A program made the position numbers and the translations under genes. Positions 27,735 to 36,559 of a DNA stretch of 64,000 bases are shown here, one piece after another. The stretch is from Marinimicrobium agarilyticum DSM 16975 (GTDB lineage: Bacteria; Pseudomonadota; Gammaproteobacteria; Pseudomonadales; Cellvibrionaceae), in NCBI RefSeq assembly GCF_000423345.1, contig NZ_AUHU01000005.1, positions 394,964 to 458,963 of the forward strand, given 5' to 3'. The notes beneath the pieces are model-generated. The model was not told the origin of the DNA. It made no database searches and was given only the letters and a program-made list of their open reading frames with translations. Positions within the stretch are counted from its first letter, which is position 1; each line of letters opens with the position of its first letter.

Positions 27735-29123
27735 ATGAAAAGTCCCCGAATGGTCAGCGCCGGAATGTTCAACCGCTGTGCGCTGGGCATGCTGCTGCTC
27801 GCGGCGGGATGCGCGCGAGTGGAACCGATTGACCGACCCGAATTGGATTCGGCGTTGACCTGGAACAGCGTTGTGGCAGATGAGCCGCACTCGATGGACG
27901 TCGATAAATGGTGGCAGCGCTTCGAGTCTCCCGAACTCAATGGGCTGTTGACGCTTGCCCTGGCACAGAGCCCCGATCTTGAGGAGGCGGAACAGCGGCT
28001 GCGCCAGGCCCAGTGGCAACTGCGCAGCGCCGGTGCAACGGTGTTTCCTTCGCTGACATTGGGCGCCAGTACCCGCAGCGGGCGCAGTGAGAATGAGAAC
28101 GGTAATTGGCAGGAATCCGAATCCACCTCGGCCAATGTTGGGCTCAGTTACGAGTTGGATCTGTGGGGTCGCGTCGCGGCTGAGCGGACGGCGGCGCGGG
28201 CCAGTTTTGCGGCCAGTGAGTTTGATTATCGGGCGGCGCGCTTGAGCCTCACCGGCGCGGTGGCCAACGCCTGGTTTGAATACCAGGCCCTCTTGGCTCG
28301 AGTGGAAATTGCACGGGAAAATATCGCGCTGAGCGAAGAGGTCATGCGGGTGGTGAACGTCCGCTATCAAAATGGCGCCGCCAGCGCCGCCGATGTGGCC
28401 CGCCAGCGCACCAGTCTGTTGTCTCAAAAAGCGCAGCTGCCACCACTGCAGTTTCAGGCGGAGCAAACTCGCCGGGCCGTGGCGGTGTTATTGGGGGAGT
28501 GGCCTCAGCGTTTGTCGCTTTCCGAAACCGCCTTTCAGGCCATTGCCATTCCCGAGCTCGCCCCGGGCACACCGGCGCAGGCACTGTACCAACGGCCCGA
28601 CATTGGCGCGGCGGAGGCTCGCCTGCAAGCGGCCGATGCGAATGTGGCGGCGGCGCGGCGTGCATTCTTGCCGGAGTTCAGTTTGAGCGCCGGTATCAGC
28701 CTCGCCACCGATGGCCTGTTTTCCCTGAGTAACGCAGAGGAAGGGCGCAATGTTGCACTGTCGCTGAGTCAGTTGTTGTTTGACGGCGGTCGCACCCGGG
28801 CGCAAACGAACGTGACCGAAGCACGTCGACTCGAATTGCTCGCGCAATACCGACAGACATTGCTCACCGCCCTGCAGGAAACCGATGATGCCCTGGGCCA
28901 AGTCGCGCTGCAGCGCCAACAGGCCGTGAGCGATCGGGCGATTCTGGAACAGGCCGAGCGCACCCTGAGATTGACCGAGGTGCGCTATCGGGAAGGCAGT
29001 GACGATCTGCTGACCTTGATCGACGCCCAACGCAGCCTGTTTCAGGCGCGGGATCAATTGATCCAACGCCGACTGAACCGCTTAAGCGCCGCCGTGACAC
29101 TCTATCAGTCGATTGGTGGCTAA
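27735..29123 (+). CDS. Outer-membrane efflux lipoprotein (TolC/NodT family)
   Basis: The 462-residue protein has a lipoprotein signal peptide with lipobox LLAAGC (Cys26). Two repeats follow that are typical of TolC-like outer-membrane factors: YELDLWGRVAAERTAARASF, IALSEEVMRVVNVRYQNGAAS, then ALYQRPDIGAAEARLQAADANVAAARRAFLP, and a final EVRYREGSDDLLTLIDAQR. NodT-type factors of this kind complete RND and MacAB pumps. ATG 27735 is chosen over an in-frame opening at 27639 inside macB because it begins the signal peptide. The gene completes a macA-macB-outer-membrane-factor operon and ends 20 bases before palindrome G. Confidence 0.92.
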   Translation: MKSPRMVSAGMFNRCALGMLLLAAGCARVEPIDRPELDSALTWNSVVADEPHSMDVDKWWQRFESPELNGLLTLALAQSPDLEEAEQRLRQAQWQLRSAGATVFPSLTLGASTRSGRSENENGNWQESESTSANVGLSYELDLWGRVAAERTAARASFAASEFDYRAARLSLTGAVANAWFEYQALLARVEIARENIALSEEVMRVVNVRYQNGAASAADVARQRTSLLSQKAQLPPLQFQAEQTRRAVAVLLGEWPQRLSLSETAFQAIAIPELAPGTPAQALYQRPDIGAAEARLQAADANVAAARRAFLPEFSLSAGISLATDGLFSLSNAEEGRNVALSLSQLLFDGGRTRAQTNVTEARRLELLAQYRQTLLTALQETDDALGQVALQRQQAVSDRAILEQAERTLRLTEVRYREGSDDLLTLIDAQRSLFQARDQLIQRRLNRLSAAVTLYQSIGG

Positions 29124-29143
29124 GCGTGGTGCCTGCTAAACCG

Positions 29144-29250
29144 CCGAGGCAGACGATACCTTTCCGGGACACGCCGTTAAACCATCCATGTAGTCTCGAC
29201 TGTCGCTATCCCTGCGACAGACGGTCCCGGAAAGGTATCGTCTGTCTCGG
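29144..29250. repeat. Palindromic repeat family 1, copy G
   Basis: Arm 29144-29170 pairs with 29224-29250 in 26 of 27 positions, with one G-T wobble. The 53-base loop keeps ACGCCGTTAAACCATCCATG on its left and ACG before the right arm. The middle is different (TGTCGCTATCCCTGCGACA), itself a small hairpin. It lies between the convergent stops of the efflux lipoprotein and nuoN, where it may end both transcripts. Confidence 0.85.
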
Positions 29251-29299
29251 CTCCCGCCTGCCATGCCCAAACAAGTCCCGAAAACCGGAATGTCTCGCG

Positions 29300-30718
29300 C
29301 TAATAATTCAAGCCGGCCAGCCAGTCCACTGCCGGTGCCGGCCAGACGCCGAGCACAATCACCAATAGCGCCAGCACCAGTACGATGGTGTCGTTCAGCC
29401 AATGCCCTCCGCGGCCGGCGCGACTGGCGTCGGCCGCCTCGCGCAGAAAGAGCGCCACCATCACCCGCAGGTAGTAATAAAGACCGATGGCACTGCCGGC
29501 AATGACGGCCGCCACCAGCCACCAGCGTTGGGCGTCGACGGCGAGTGCCAGAATGTAGAATTTGCCGATAAAACCGGCGGTAAAGGGAATGCCCGCCAGC
29601 GACAACATGGCCACGGTGAGTGCTGCGGCCAACCAGGGCCGGCGCCAGAAAAGGCCGCGATAGTGTTCGAGGTTGGACGCTTCCTCCGTGCGGCAGGGGC
29701 TGGAGAGCAGGGTCACCACACCGAAAGCGGTGAGCGTCGCCACCAGATAGGTGATGAGGTAAACGCCTGCGGTTTCCACCGCAAAGCGACTGCCGATCAC
29801 CAGTGCGACCAGAAGATAGCCGAAATGGGCGATCGAGGAATAGCCCAACAGACGTTTCAAATCCGACTGCCGCAGGGCCAGCAGATTACCCACAATCATC
29901 GTCAGTATCGCCAACCCGGCGAGCAGGGCCGAGAGCGCCTCGTCCCGAAACGTCGGAACTTCCAAGACCAGCCGCAACAACACCACGAATACCGCCAGCT
30001 TGCTGATGCTCGCCAGCAACATGGTCGCCGGCACCGGCCCGCCCTGGTACACATCCGGAGTCCAGAGGTGAAAGGGTACGATTGAGAGTTTGAAACCCAA
30101 CCCCACCAGCATCAGCCCCGTTCCGGCGAGCGCCCAGGGTCCCATCTCCGATGCCAGGCCTGTAAAATCCAGCGCCCCGGTCTGGGCGTACAGCAGGGCC
30201 ATACCGAACAGTAAAAAGGCACTGCCGGCCGCGGAAAGAATCAGGTACTTGAGGCCGGCCTCAAGCGAATGAGAGGACTGGAAACGATAGGCGAGCATGC
30301 CGTAGAGCGGCATCGACAGCAGCTCAAGCCCGAAGAACAGACTCGCCAGATGCTGACTCGCCACCAGAATCAGCGCCCCGGCGGCGGCGCACAACAACAG
30401 CAGATAAAACTCTTCCCTCGGTCCGGTATAACCGCGCAGGTAAGTGTGGCTGAGCAGTGCCACCACCAGCGACGAGCCGAGAACCATCAGTGCGGCAAAG
30501 TGGCTGAGTCCGTCAAACACCAGTAGCGGCGTTTCCGCGCTGTCGGGTGTTTGCAACGCTAATTGCAACACCAGTGCACCGAGCAAACCGACAATAGTCA
30601 CCAGGGCCGACACCGTGTGCATCCGCTGCCAGGCGATACCCAGCAATACGGTCACCGCGGCGGCACAGACCAGAGCAAACGGCCCGAGAGACAGTAGAGG
30701 TAAGGGTGCCGGCATCAT
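29300..30718 (-). CDS. nuoN: NADH-quinone oxidoreductase subunit N
   Basis: NuoN is an antiporter-like proton-pumping subunit of the complex I membrane arm. The 472-residue protein has about 14 hydrophobic segments. It carries the family proton-channel core: FFGLELLSMPLYGMLAY with the key membrane glutamate, LKYLILSAAGSAFLLFG, and FKLSIVPFHLWTPDVYQGGP with the channel lysine. Its start overlaps the nuoM stop by four bases (ATGA). It is the last gene of the operon, and palindrome G lies 50 bases beyond its stop. Confidence 0.96.
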   Translation of the reverse strand: MMPAPLPLLSLGPFALVCAAAVTVLLGIAWQRMHTVSALVTIVGLLGALVLQLALQTPDSAETPLLVFDGLSHFAALMVLGSSLVVALLSHTYLRGYTGPREEFYLLLLCAAAGALILVASQHLASLFFGLELLSMPLYGMLAYRFQSSHSLEAGLKYLILSAAGSAFLLFGMALLYAQTGALDFTGLASEMGPWALAGTGLMLVGLGFKLSIVPFHLWTPDVYQGGPVPATMLLASISKLAVFVVLLRLVLEVPTFRDEALSALLAGLAILTMIVGNLLALRQSDLKRLLGYSSIAHFGYLLVALVIGSRFAVETAGVYLITYLVATLTAFGVVTLLSSPCRTEEASNLEHYRGLFWRRPWLAAALTVAMLSLAGIPFTAGFIGKFYILALAVDAQRWWLVAAVIAGSAIGLYYYLRVMVALFLREAADASRAGRGGHWLNDTIVLVLALLVIVLGVWPAPAVDWLAGLNY

Positions 30719-32244
30719 TTCCCTCCCAGGTTAAACGTGGAACTGACAGCCGGCACCTCGAACAGGCGCTGCACGTTGCTCATCACCGCGCCGGTGGTAT
30801 CCAGCAGGGGTTGCGGATACAGGCCGAACAATAGCACCAGGGCGAAGGTGCCCAGCATCATCGAGTACTCACGCACGTCCAGGCCCGGCAGTGGAGAGGA
30901 TTTTTGCGCGGGACCGAAATACACTTTCTGCATCAATGTCAGCGCGTAGACGGCGGACAGGATCAGGCCGCCACTGGCGAGCACCACGATCCAGGGCGCG
31001 GCCGGAAAGGTGCCGAACAGCACCATGAACTCCCCCACAAAGTTGGCGGTGCCGGGCATGCCCACGGCGGCGACCGCAAAGCCCAGGGAAAAGCCCGGCA
31101 GGCTGCCAAGCCGGCCCCAAAGGCCGCCCATACGGGTCATATCGCGGGTGTGTAAACGCTCGTACAGCTGACCGCTGAGAACAAACAACCCCGCTGCGGA
31201 AAGACCGTGAGCCACCATCAAAACCAGTGCGCCTTGTAGGGCCAGGGTTGAACCGGAGTAGATGCCGATCAACACAAAACCCATGTGGGAAATACTGGTG
31301 TAGGCAATCAAACGTTTGATGTCTTTCTGGCCGCAGGCGAGCAGCGCGCCGTAGAAAATACCGAACACGCCCAGGCCCATCGCCACCGGTGCGAACTGCG
31401 CTGACGCCTCGGGAAACAGGGGCAGGGCGAAGCGCAGTAGGCCATAGGCCCCCGTCTTCAACAGAATCCCGGCCAGGTCGACACTACCGGCGGTGGGCGC
31501 CTGAGCGTGGGCATCCGGCAGCCAGCCGTGGAGGGGAACCACCGGCAGCTTGACCGCGAAGGCGATAAAAAAGCCCAGCATCAACAACAGCGCCAGCTCG
31601 TTCGACAACGTCGTTGCCAGCAGGGCCTCATAGCTGAAAGTCAGTTCACCGGTTTCGGCCTGATGCGCGAACACCAGGGCCAGGATCGCCGCCAGCATCA
31701 GCAGACCACTGGCCTGGGTGTAGATGAAAAACTTCACGGCCGCGTAGGTGCTGGTTTTGCCACCGGGCTCGCTGTGACCCCAGAGCGCGATCAGGAAATA
31801 CATCGGCACCAGCATCATTTCCCAAAACACGAAGAACAGGAACAGGTCCACGGCGAGAAATACGCCCACCACGCCCCCGAGTACAAACAGCAGGTTCAAA
31901 TGGAAAAATCCGATACCTTCCTGCACTTCTTTCCAGGAGCAGAGCACGGCGAGAATGCCGAGAAAACCGGTGAGCGCAATCAGCACCAACGACAGGCCGT
32001 CCAGCGCCAGATGTAACTCAATGCCGAATCGGGGAATCCACGGCAGGCGCAGCTCCCGTAGCCAGGCGGCCGCCCCCGGATCCGCAAGCCGGAAATCGGC
32101 GCCGGCCCAAAGCGCGAGCGCAGTGACCAACACCGCCACCATGGTCGCGAGCGCAATCCAGCGCGGCGCTTCGCCCCAGCGGTCACCCTGCCAACAGAGC
32201 AGGCCGCCGAGAAACGGAATCAGAATCAGGCCGGCGAGAATCAT
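30715..32244 (-). CDS. nuoM: NADH-quinone oxidoreductase subunit M
   Basis: NuoM is the second antiporter-like subunit of complex I. The 509-residue polytopic protein has FFVFWEMMLVPMYFLI with the essential membrane Glu, FIYTQASGLLMLAAI, and AVKLPVVPLHGWLPDAHAQAPT carrying the channel lysine and the conserved PLHGWLPDAHAQAP loop. It starts with ATG 32244, 74 bases after the nuoL stop, the largest gap in the distal operon, and overlaps nuoN by four bases. Length is normal for the family. Confidence 0.96.
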   Translation of the reverse strand: MILAGLILIPFLGGLLCWQGDRWGEAPRWIALATMVAVLVTALALWAGADFRLADPGAAAWLRELRLPWIPRFGIELHLALDGLSLVLIALTGFLGILAVLCSWKEVQEGIGFFHLNLLFVLGGVVGVFLAVDLFLFFVFWEMMLVPMYFLIALWGHSEPGGKTSTYAAVKFFIYTQASGLLMLAAILALVFAHQAETGELTFSYEALLATTLSNELALLLMLGFFIAFAVKLPVVPLHGWLPDAHAQAPTAGSVDLAGILLKTGAYGLLRFALPLFPEASAQFAPVAMGLGVFGIFYGALLACGQKDIKRLIAYTSISHMGFVLIGIYSGSTLALQGALVLMVAHGLSAAGLFVLSGQLYERLHTRDMTRMGGLWGRLGSLPGFSLGFAVAAVGMPGTANFVGEFMVLFGTFPAAPWIVVLASGGLILSAVYALTLMQKVYFGPAQKSSPLPGLDVREYSMMLGTFALVLLFGLYPQPLLDTTGAVMSNVQRLFEVPAVSSTFNLGGK

Positions 32245-32318
32245 GAGCGCTTGACCTCCCGTCTGTTCGCGTTGTTGTGCGTAGCAATGTGTCTATTCAT
32301 GAACCCTCAGTCCTGAAA

Positions 32319-34187
32319 TCAAGCGCGGGCCAGTATGACCACCATCAGGGTCGCGCCCACCACCGTAGCGATGGCGTAGTGCCGCAATTGTCCGTTCTGG
32401 CTGCGACTCAAACCGGCGTGCAGTACCAACGCCAGTTGCCCCGCCAAACCACAGAAGGCGTCGAGCCAGTCGCGCCTCAGGCTCTGTACCAACCCCAGAA
32501 AAGGCCGAACCAGTACGCGATCGTAGAGTCCGTCGAAGCCGAAGGCCCGGTGCCACCAGCGCCAAAAAAATGCGCCTGCGCCCTCGGCCGCCAGCCGCGC
32601 CAGCTTGGGCCCCTGGGTCAAAAACAGCCAGGCACCCAGTAAAATTCCGATGATCGCGGTCGCCGAAGCGATCAGTTGCACAGCGGTGTGACCGGCGTGC
32701 GCATCGGCTCCGGGAGCCGCCGGGAATACGGCACTCAGGTCCGGCCGAAGCCAGGCACCGAGTAACGTCGACAGCACCGCCAATACCAGCAGTGGCACAC
32801 TGTGTTGTGGCCCTCGACCTGGCTGGGCGTTTTCCGCTGCCTTGCTCTTCGGCTCGCCATGGAAGATGCCAACGATCAGGCGAAGTGTGTAAAGGCCCGT
32901 GAGCAGACTGCCCAGCAAACCCGCGATCAGCAGGCCTTGCTGCTCGGCGGCGAGGGCCTGCCAGAGAATCTCATCCTTGGAATAGAAACCGGCCGTTACC
33001 AGGGGCAGGGCGGCGAGCGCCGCACCGCCCACCACAAACGAAAGGTAGGCCAACGGCAGCCGGCGACGCAGCCCCCCCAGGCGACGAATATCCTGCTCGT
33101 GGCGGCAGCAGACAATCACCGCCCCGGCGGCGAGAAACAGCAGAGCTTTGAAAAACGCGTGAGTGACCAGATGAAAAACCCCTGCGCTATAGGCGCCGAC
33201 GCCCAACGCCAGAAACATATAGCCGATCTGGCTCATGGTGGAATAGGCCAGCACCCGTTTGATGTCGGTTTGCGCCAGCGCGGCAAAGCCGGCCATCAGC
33301 AACGTGACGGCGCCGATCATGCCCACCAGATAAAGTACCGCCGGTGCCAGTTCAAAAATGCCGTGCATTCGCGCGATCAAATAGACCCCGGCGGTGACCA
33401 TAGTGGCCGCGTGAATCAGTGCCGAGACTGGCGTGGGGCCCGCCATGGCATCGGCGAGCCAGGTGTGTAGAGGCAGTTGCGCGGACTTGCCCAGCGCCCC
33501 ACCCAGAATCAACAGCGCCGCCAACTGGGCGAGTGGTTCCCCGGCGCTCCAGGCTTGGGTCGCGCGCGTCACCAGCTCGGCGATATCCAGCGTGCCAAAC
33601 TGCGTGAACAGCAGGAACAGGCCCACGGCGAGAAATACATCGCCAATGCGGGTGACGATAAACGCTTTCATTGCTGCGGCGCCATTGGCGGCGTTTTGAT
33701 AGTAGTAGCCAATCAGCAGATAACTGCACAGGCCCACGCCTTCCCAGCCCAGAAACAGCAGCAAGAGGTTGTCGCCCAGCACCAGTAGTATCATGCTGAA
33801 CACGAACAGATTCATGTAAGCATAGAAGCGGGTGATTCCTTCCTCGCCGCGCATGTACCAGCCGGCAAACCAATGAATCAGAAATCCCACGCCGGTGATC
33901 ACCGAGAGCATGGTCAGAGAGAGGGCATCAAGCCGAAGCCCGATGCTGGGGGCGAACTCGCCCACGGCGATCCAGGTATAGAGCGTCAGCGTTTGTGGCC
34001 CGGCGTTACCGAGGGCAAAATCGGCGCCGACCAGAGCGGTCACCAGGGCCGCTAAACCGACACTGCCGGTGCCGATCCAGACCGCGCCGCGCTCGCCCAG
34101 ACGCCCGGCACTGAATGCCAGCAACAGGGTGCCGGCGAGCGGTAGCAGAAACGTCAGTGGTAGCAACGACACAGTCATCTCCATCAT
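32319..34187 (-). CDS. nuoL: NADH-quinone oxidoreductase subunit L
   Basis: NuoL is the distal antiporter-like subunit of complex I with the long lateral helix. The 622-residue protein has [20 protein letters not shown] (membrane Glu), [37 protein letters not shown] (channel Lys and the [16 protein letters not shown] signature), and a C-terminal amphipathic stretch ending in a last membrane helix. Several ATGs lie close together (MMEMTV); 34187 overlaps the nuoK stop by four bases, so coupling favours it. Confidence 0.96.
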   Translation of the reverse strand: MMEMTVSLLPLTFLLPLAGTLLLAFSAGRLGERGAVWIGTGSVGLAALVTALVGADFALGNAGPQTLTLYTWIAVGEFAPSIGLRLDALSLTMLSVITGVGFLIHWFAGWYMRGEEGITRFYAYMNLFVFSMILLVLGDNLLLLFLGWEGVGLCSYLLIGYYYQNAANGAAAMKAFIVTRIGDVFLAVGLFLLFTQFGTLDIAELVTRATQAWSAGEPLAQLAALLILGGALGKSAQLPLHTWLADAMAGPTPVSALIHAATMVTAGVYLIARMHGIFELAPAVLYLVGMIGAVTLLMAGFAALAQTDIKRVLAYSTMSQIGYMFLALGVGAYSAGVFHLVTHAFFKALLFLAAGAVIVCCRHEQDIRRLGGLRRRLPLAYLSFVVGGAALAALPLVTAGFYSKDEILWQALAAEQQGLLIAGLLGSLLTGLYTLRLIVGIFHGEPKSKAAENAQPGRGPQHSVPLLVLAVLSTLLGAWLRPDLSAVFPAAPGADAHAGHTAVQLIASATAIIGILLGAWLFLTQGPKLARLAAEGAGAFFWRWWHRAFGFDGLYDRVLVRPFLGLVQSLRRDWLDAFCGLAGQLALVLHAGLSRSQNGQLRHYAIATVVGATLMVVILARA

Positions 34188-34492
34188 CCACGCAGTTGGC
34201 TAACGGCATCCACATCCAGAGATCGGAAATGGCGATATATCTGCAATACCAGCGCGAGTCCGACACTGGCTTCGGCGGCCGCCAGGGTGATCACCATCAG
34301 GTACATCACCTGGCCGTGGGGTTCGGCCCAGGCGGTACTGGCGACGATGAAGGCCAAACCAGCGGCGTTGAGCATGATCTCCAGGCTCATCAACACAAAC
34401 ATCAGATTGCGCCGGACCATGAGTCCGGCAAGGCCGATGGCGAAAAGGGCGGAGGCCACCATCAGGCCATGTTCCATGGGAATGCCACTCAC
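34184..34492 (-). CDS. nuoK: NADH-quinone oxidoreductase subunit K
   Basis: NuoK is a small three-helix complex I subunit of 102 residues. It has [22 protein letters not shown] with the membrane glutamate needed for proton transfer. [22 protein letters not shown] carries the second conserved Glu. The start is GTG 34492, overlapping nuoJ by four bases (GTGA). An internal ATG (MEHGLMV) six codons later is the alternative. Sequence and length are normal for the family. Confidence 0.96.
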   Translation of the reverse strand: MSGIPMEHGLMVASALFAIGLAGLMVRRNLMFVLMSLEIMLNAAGLAFIVASTAWAEPHGQVMYLMVITLAAAEASVGLALVLQIYRHFRSLDVDAVSQLRG

Positions 34493-35010
34493 GATTCACC
34501 TCCCGAGGCCCGGTCCGGTTCGGCGTCACGCCCCAGATGTGAGGCGGTGACCAACGCCGCCAGCAACAGCATCGCCGCCAGTTCCACCACCAGAAGCCAG
34601 GGGCCGAACAACAATCCGCCCACCGCTTGGGCGTCAATACTTGTCCCACCAATGACTCGGGCAACGTCCCCACGCAGCAGTGTCCCAAGTAGCGCCAGCA
34701 ATAGCAGGCCCGCCAGTATTGAAGGGCCGACCCAGGTGCGGGGCTTGAGCCAGGCACGCTCTTGGGCGCTGGCATCGCTTCCGAGGTTGAGCATCATCAC
34801 CACAAACACAAACAACACCATGATCGCACCGGCGTAGACAATCACCTGTAGCGCGCCGGCGAACGGGGCGCCCAAAGCAAAGAAGGTGAGTGCCACCGAA
34901 ATCAGCGAGACAATCAGATATAAAAGCGCGTGTACCGGGTTGGTGCCGGTCACCACGCCCAGGCTCGCCAAGAGGGCAACCAGAGCGCTTGCGTAGAATG
35001 CCAGTTCCAT
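34489..35010 (-). CDS. nuoJ: NADH-quinone oxidoreductase subunit J
   Basis: NuoJ is a five-helix membrane subunit of complex I. The 173-residue protein has [52 protein letters not shown] across its central helices, which includes the pi-bulge helix region linking quinone chemistry to proton pumping. The ATG at 35010 is 21 bases after the nuoI stop, and the stop overlaps nuoK. Confidence 0.95.
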   Translation of the reverse strand: MELAFYASALVALLASLGVVTGTNPVHALLYLIVSLISVALTFFALGAPFAGALQVIVYAGAIMVLFVFVVMMLNLGSDASAQERAWLKPRTWVGPSILAGLLLLALLGTLLRGDVARVIGGTSIDAQAVGGLLFGPWLLVVELAAMLLLAALVTASHLGRDAEPDRASGGES

Positions 35011-35031
35011 AGTGCGTCATTCACCTCAGGT

Positions 35032-35571
35032 TTACGGCAACAGCGTTTTCACACTTTCGGGTTCGTCTTCATTTTTCGCCTTGCCTTTGTCTTTACCGCC
35101 GATGGCCATGCCGGCCACCTTGTAGAAATGGTAGTCGTGATCCTTGCCCGGTCCGTTGATCAGCAGGTCCTCTTTTTCGTACACCAGTTCCTGACGCTTA
35201 TACTCGCTCATCTCAAAGTCCGGTGTGAGCTGGATCGCGGAGGTGGGGCAGGCCTCTTCGCACATGCCGCAGTATATGCAGCGGGAAAAATTGATCTGGA
35301 AAAATTCCGGGTACCAGCGACCATCTTCCTGCTCGCCTTTCTGCAGCGCGATACAGTCCACCGGGCAGGCCACCGCGCACAGGTTGCAGGCCACGCAGCG
35401 CTCTTCACCGTCGGGGTCGCGGGTCAAGACAATGCGGCCGCGATAGCGCGGCGGGAGATCGACTTTTTCATCCGGGTACTGCAGGGTTTCGCGTTTGCGG
35501 AACATGTGCCGAAAGACCATCCATAGGGTGCGCAGTACCGAATAGCTGTAGAACAAATAGCGTTTCATCAT
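35032..35571 (-). CDS. nuoI: NADH-quinone oxidoreductase subunit I (2x 4Fe-4S)
   Basis: NuoI carries electrons through clusters N6a and N6b in the complex I peripheral arm. The 179-residue protein has both ferredoxin motifs: [15 protein letters not shown] and [15 protein letters not shown]. Upstream is [15 protein letters not shown], and the end is a charged tail ([14 protein letters not shown]). The start is the first of two ATGs (MMKRYLF), ten bases after the nuoH stop. Confidence 0.97.
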   Translation of the reverse strand: MMKRYLFYSYSVLRTLWMVFRHMFRKRETLQYPDEKVDLPPRYRGRIVLTRDPDGEERCVACNLCAVACPVDCIALQKGEQEDGRWYPEFFQINFSRCIYCGMCEEACPTSAIQLTPDFEMSEYKRQELVYEKEDLLINGPGKDHDYHFYKVAGMAIGGKDKGKAKNEDEPESVKTLLP

Positions 35572-35581
35572 CCTTACCTTG

Positions 35582-36559
35582 TTAACTCGCCCGGGCCAGA
35601 ATCACGGCACCGGTCACCAGCAGGTTGAGTAATGTAATGGGCAAACAGACTTTCCAGCCGAACTGCATCACCCGATCGTAGCGCGGGCGGGGCAGGGCGG
35701 CGCGCAGCAAGACGAACAGCATCAGAAAGAAAGCGGTCTTGAGCGCGAACCAGAGGAACGGCGGCAGCAGCGGCCCCTGCCAGCCGCCGAAAAACAAGGT
35801 CGTGATCAGCGCCGAGATCAGCACCATGCCGACGTACTCGCCGATAAAAAACATGCCGAATTTCATGCTTGAGTATTCGATGTGGTAACCGTCGGCCAGC
35901 TCCTGTTCGGCTTCCGGCTGGTCAAACGGGTGCCGGTGGGTGACGGCGATGCCGGCAATCATGAAGGTCACAAAGCCAAAGAACTGTGGCACCACGAACC
36001 AGAGTCCTTCCTGGGCCTGGACGATATCGCGCAGATTGAATGAGCCGGTCAGGGCCACTACGCCCATCAGTGACAGGCCCATAAAGACTTCGTAGCTGAG
36101 GGTCTGCGCCGACACCCGCAGCGCGCCGATCAGGGCATACTTGCTGGCGCTGGCCCAACCACCGAAGAGCACCGCGTAAACGTTGATGCCGGCCATGGCG
36201 AGAAAAAACAGGATGCCAATGTTCAAATCGGCCACACCCCAGCCGGGGGTGATGGGAATGATCATGAACGACAGCAACAATGTCGCCATGGCGATACCGG
36301 GGGCGAGCACGAACAGGCGTTTGTCGGCGAAAGGTGGTACCCAGTCTTCCTTGAAAAAAATCTTGATCATATCCGCGACCAGTTGCAGCGAGCCGAACGG
36401 CCCAACCCGGTTGGGGCCGTAGCGGTCCTGCCACGCGCCGAGCAGCCGACGTTCGACGACCGTCATCACCGCACCCAGCAACACCACCGCGAGCAGAATT
36501 ACCAGCGCCTGTAGCACGGAGAACACGATTGCCGCCAGCTCCGGTGTCCACCAACTCAT
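35582..36559 (-). CDS. nuoH: NADH-quinone oxidoreductase subunit H
   Basis: NuoH is the membrane subunit at the quinone-binding junction. The 325-residue protein has [41 protein letters not shown] near its start, [12 protein letters not shown], and [32 protein letters not shown] charged loops that line the quinone entry. About eight hydrophobic helices are visible. Its ATG overlaps the nuoG stop by four bases. Confidence 0.96.
   Translation of the reverse strand: MSWWTPELAAIVFSVLQALVILLAVVLLGAVMTVVERRLLGAWQDRYGPNRVGPFGSLQLVADMIKIFFKEDWVPPFADKRLFVLAPGIAMATLLLSFMIIPITPGWGVADLNIGILFFLAMAGINVYAVLFGGWASASKYALIGALRVSAQTLSYEVFMGLSLMGVVALTGSFNLRDIVQAQEGLWFVVPQFFGFVTFMIAGIAVTHRHPFDQPEAEQELADGYHIEYSSMKFGMFFIGEYVGMVLISALITTLFFGGWQGPLLPPFLWFALKTAFFLMLFVLLRAALPRPRYDRVMQFGWKVCLPITLLNLLVTGAVILARAS

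Noticed and set aside
11155..29250. Integron attC sites or a CRISPR array as explanation of the repeats
   Set aside because: The copies are far apart, in both orientations, lack attC core sites, have no regular spacers, and no integrase or cas gene is present.
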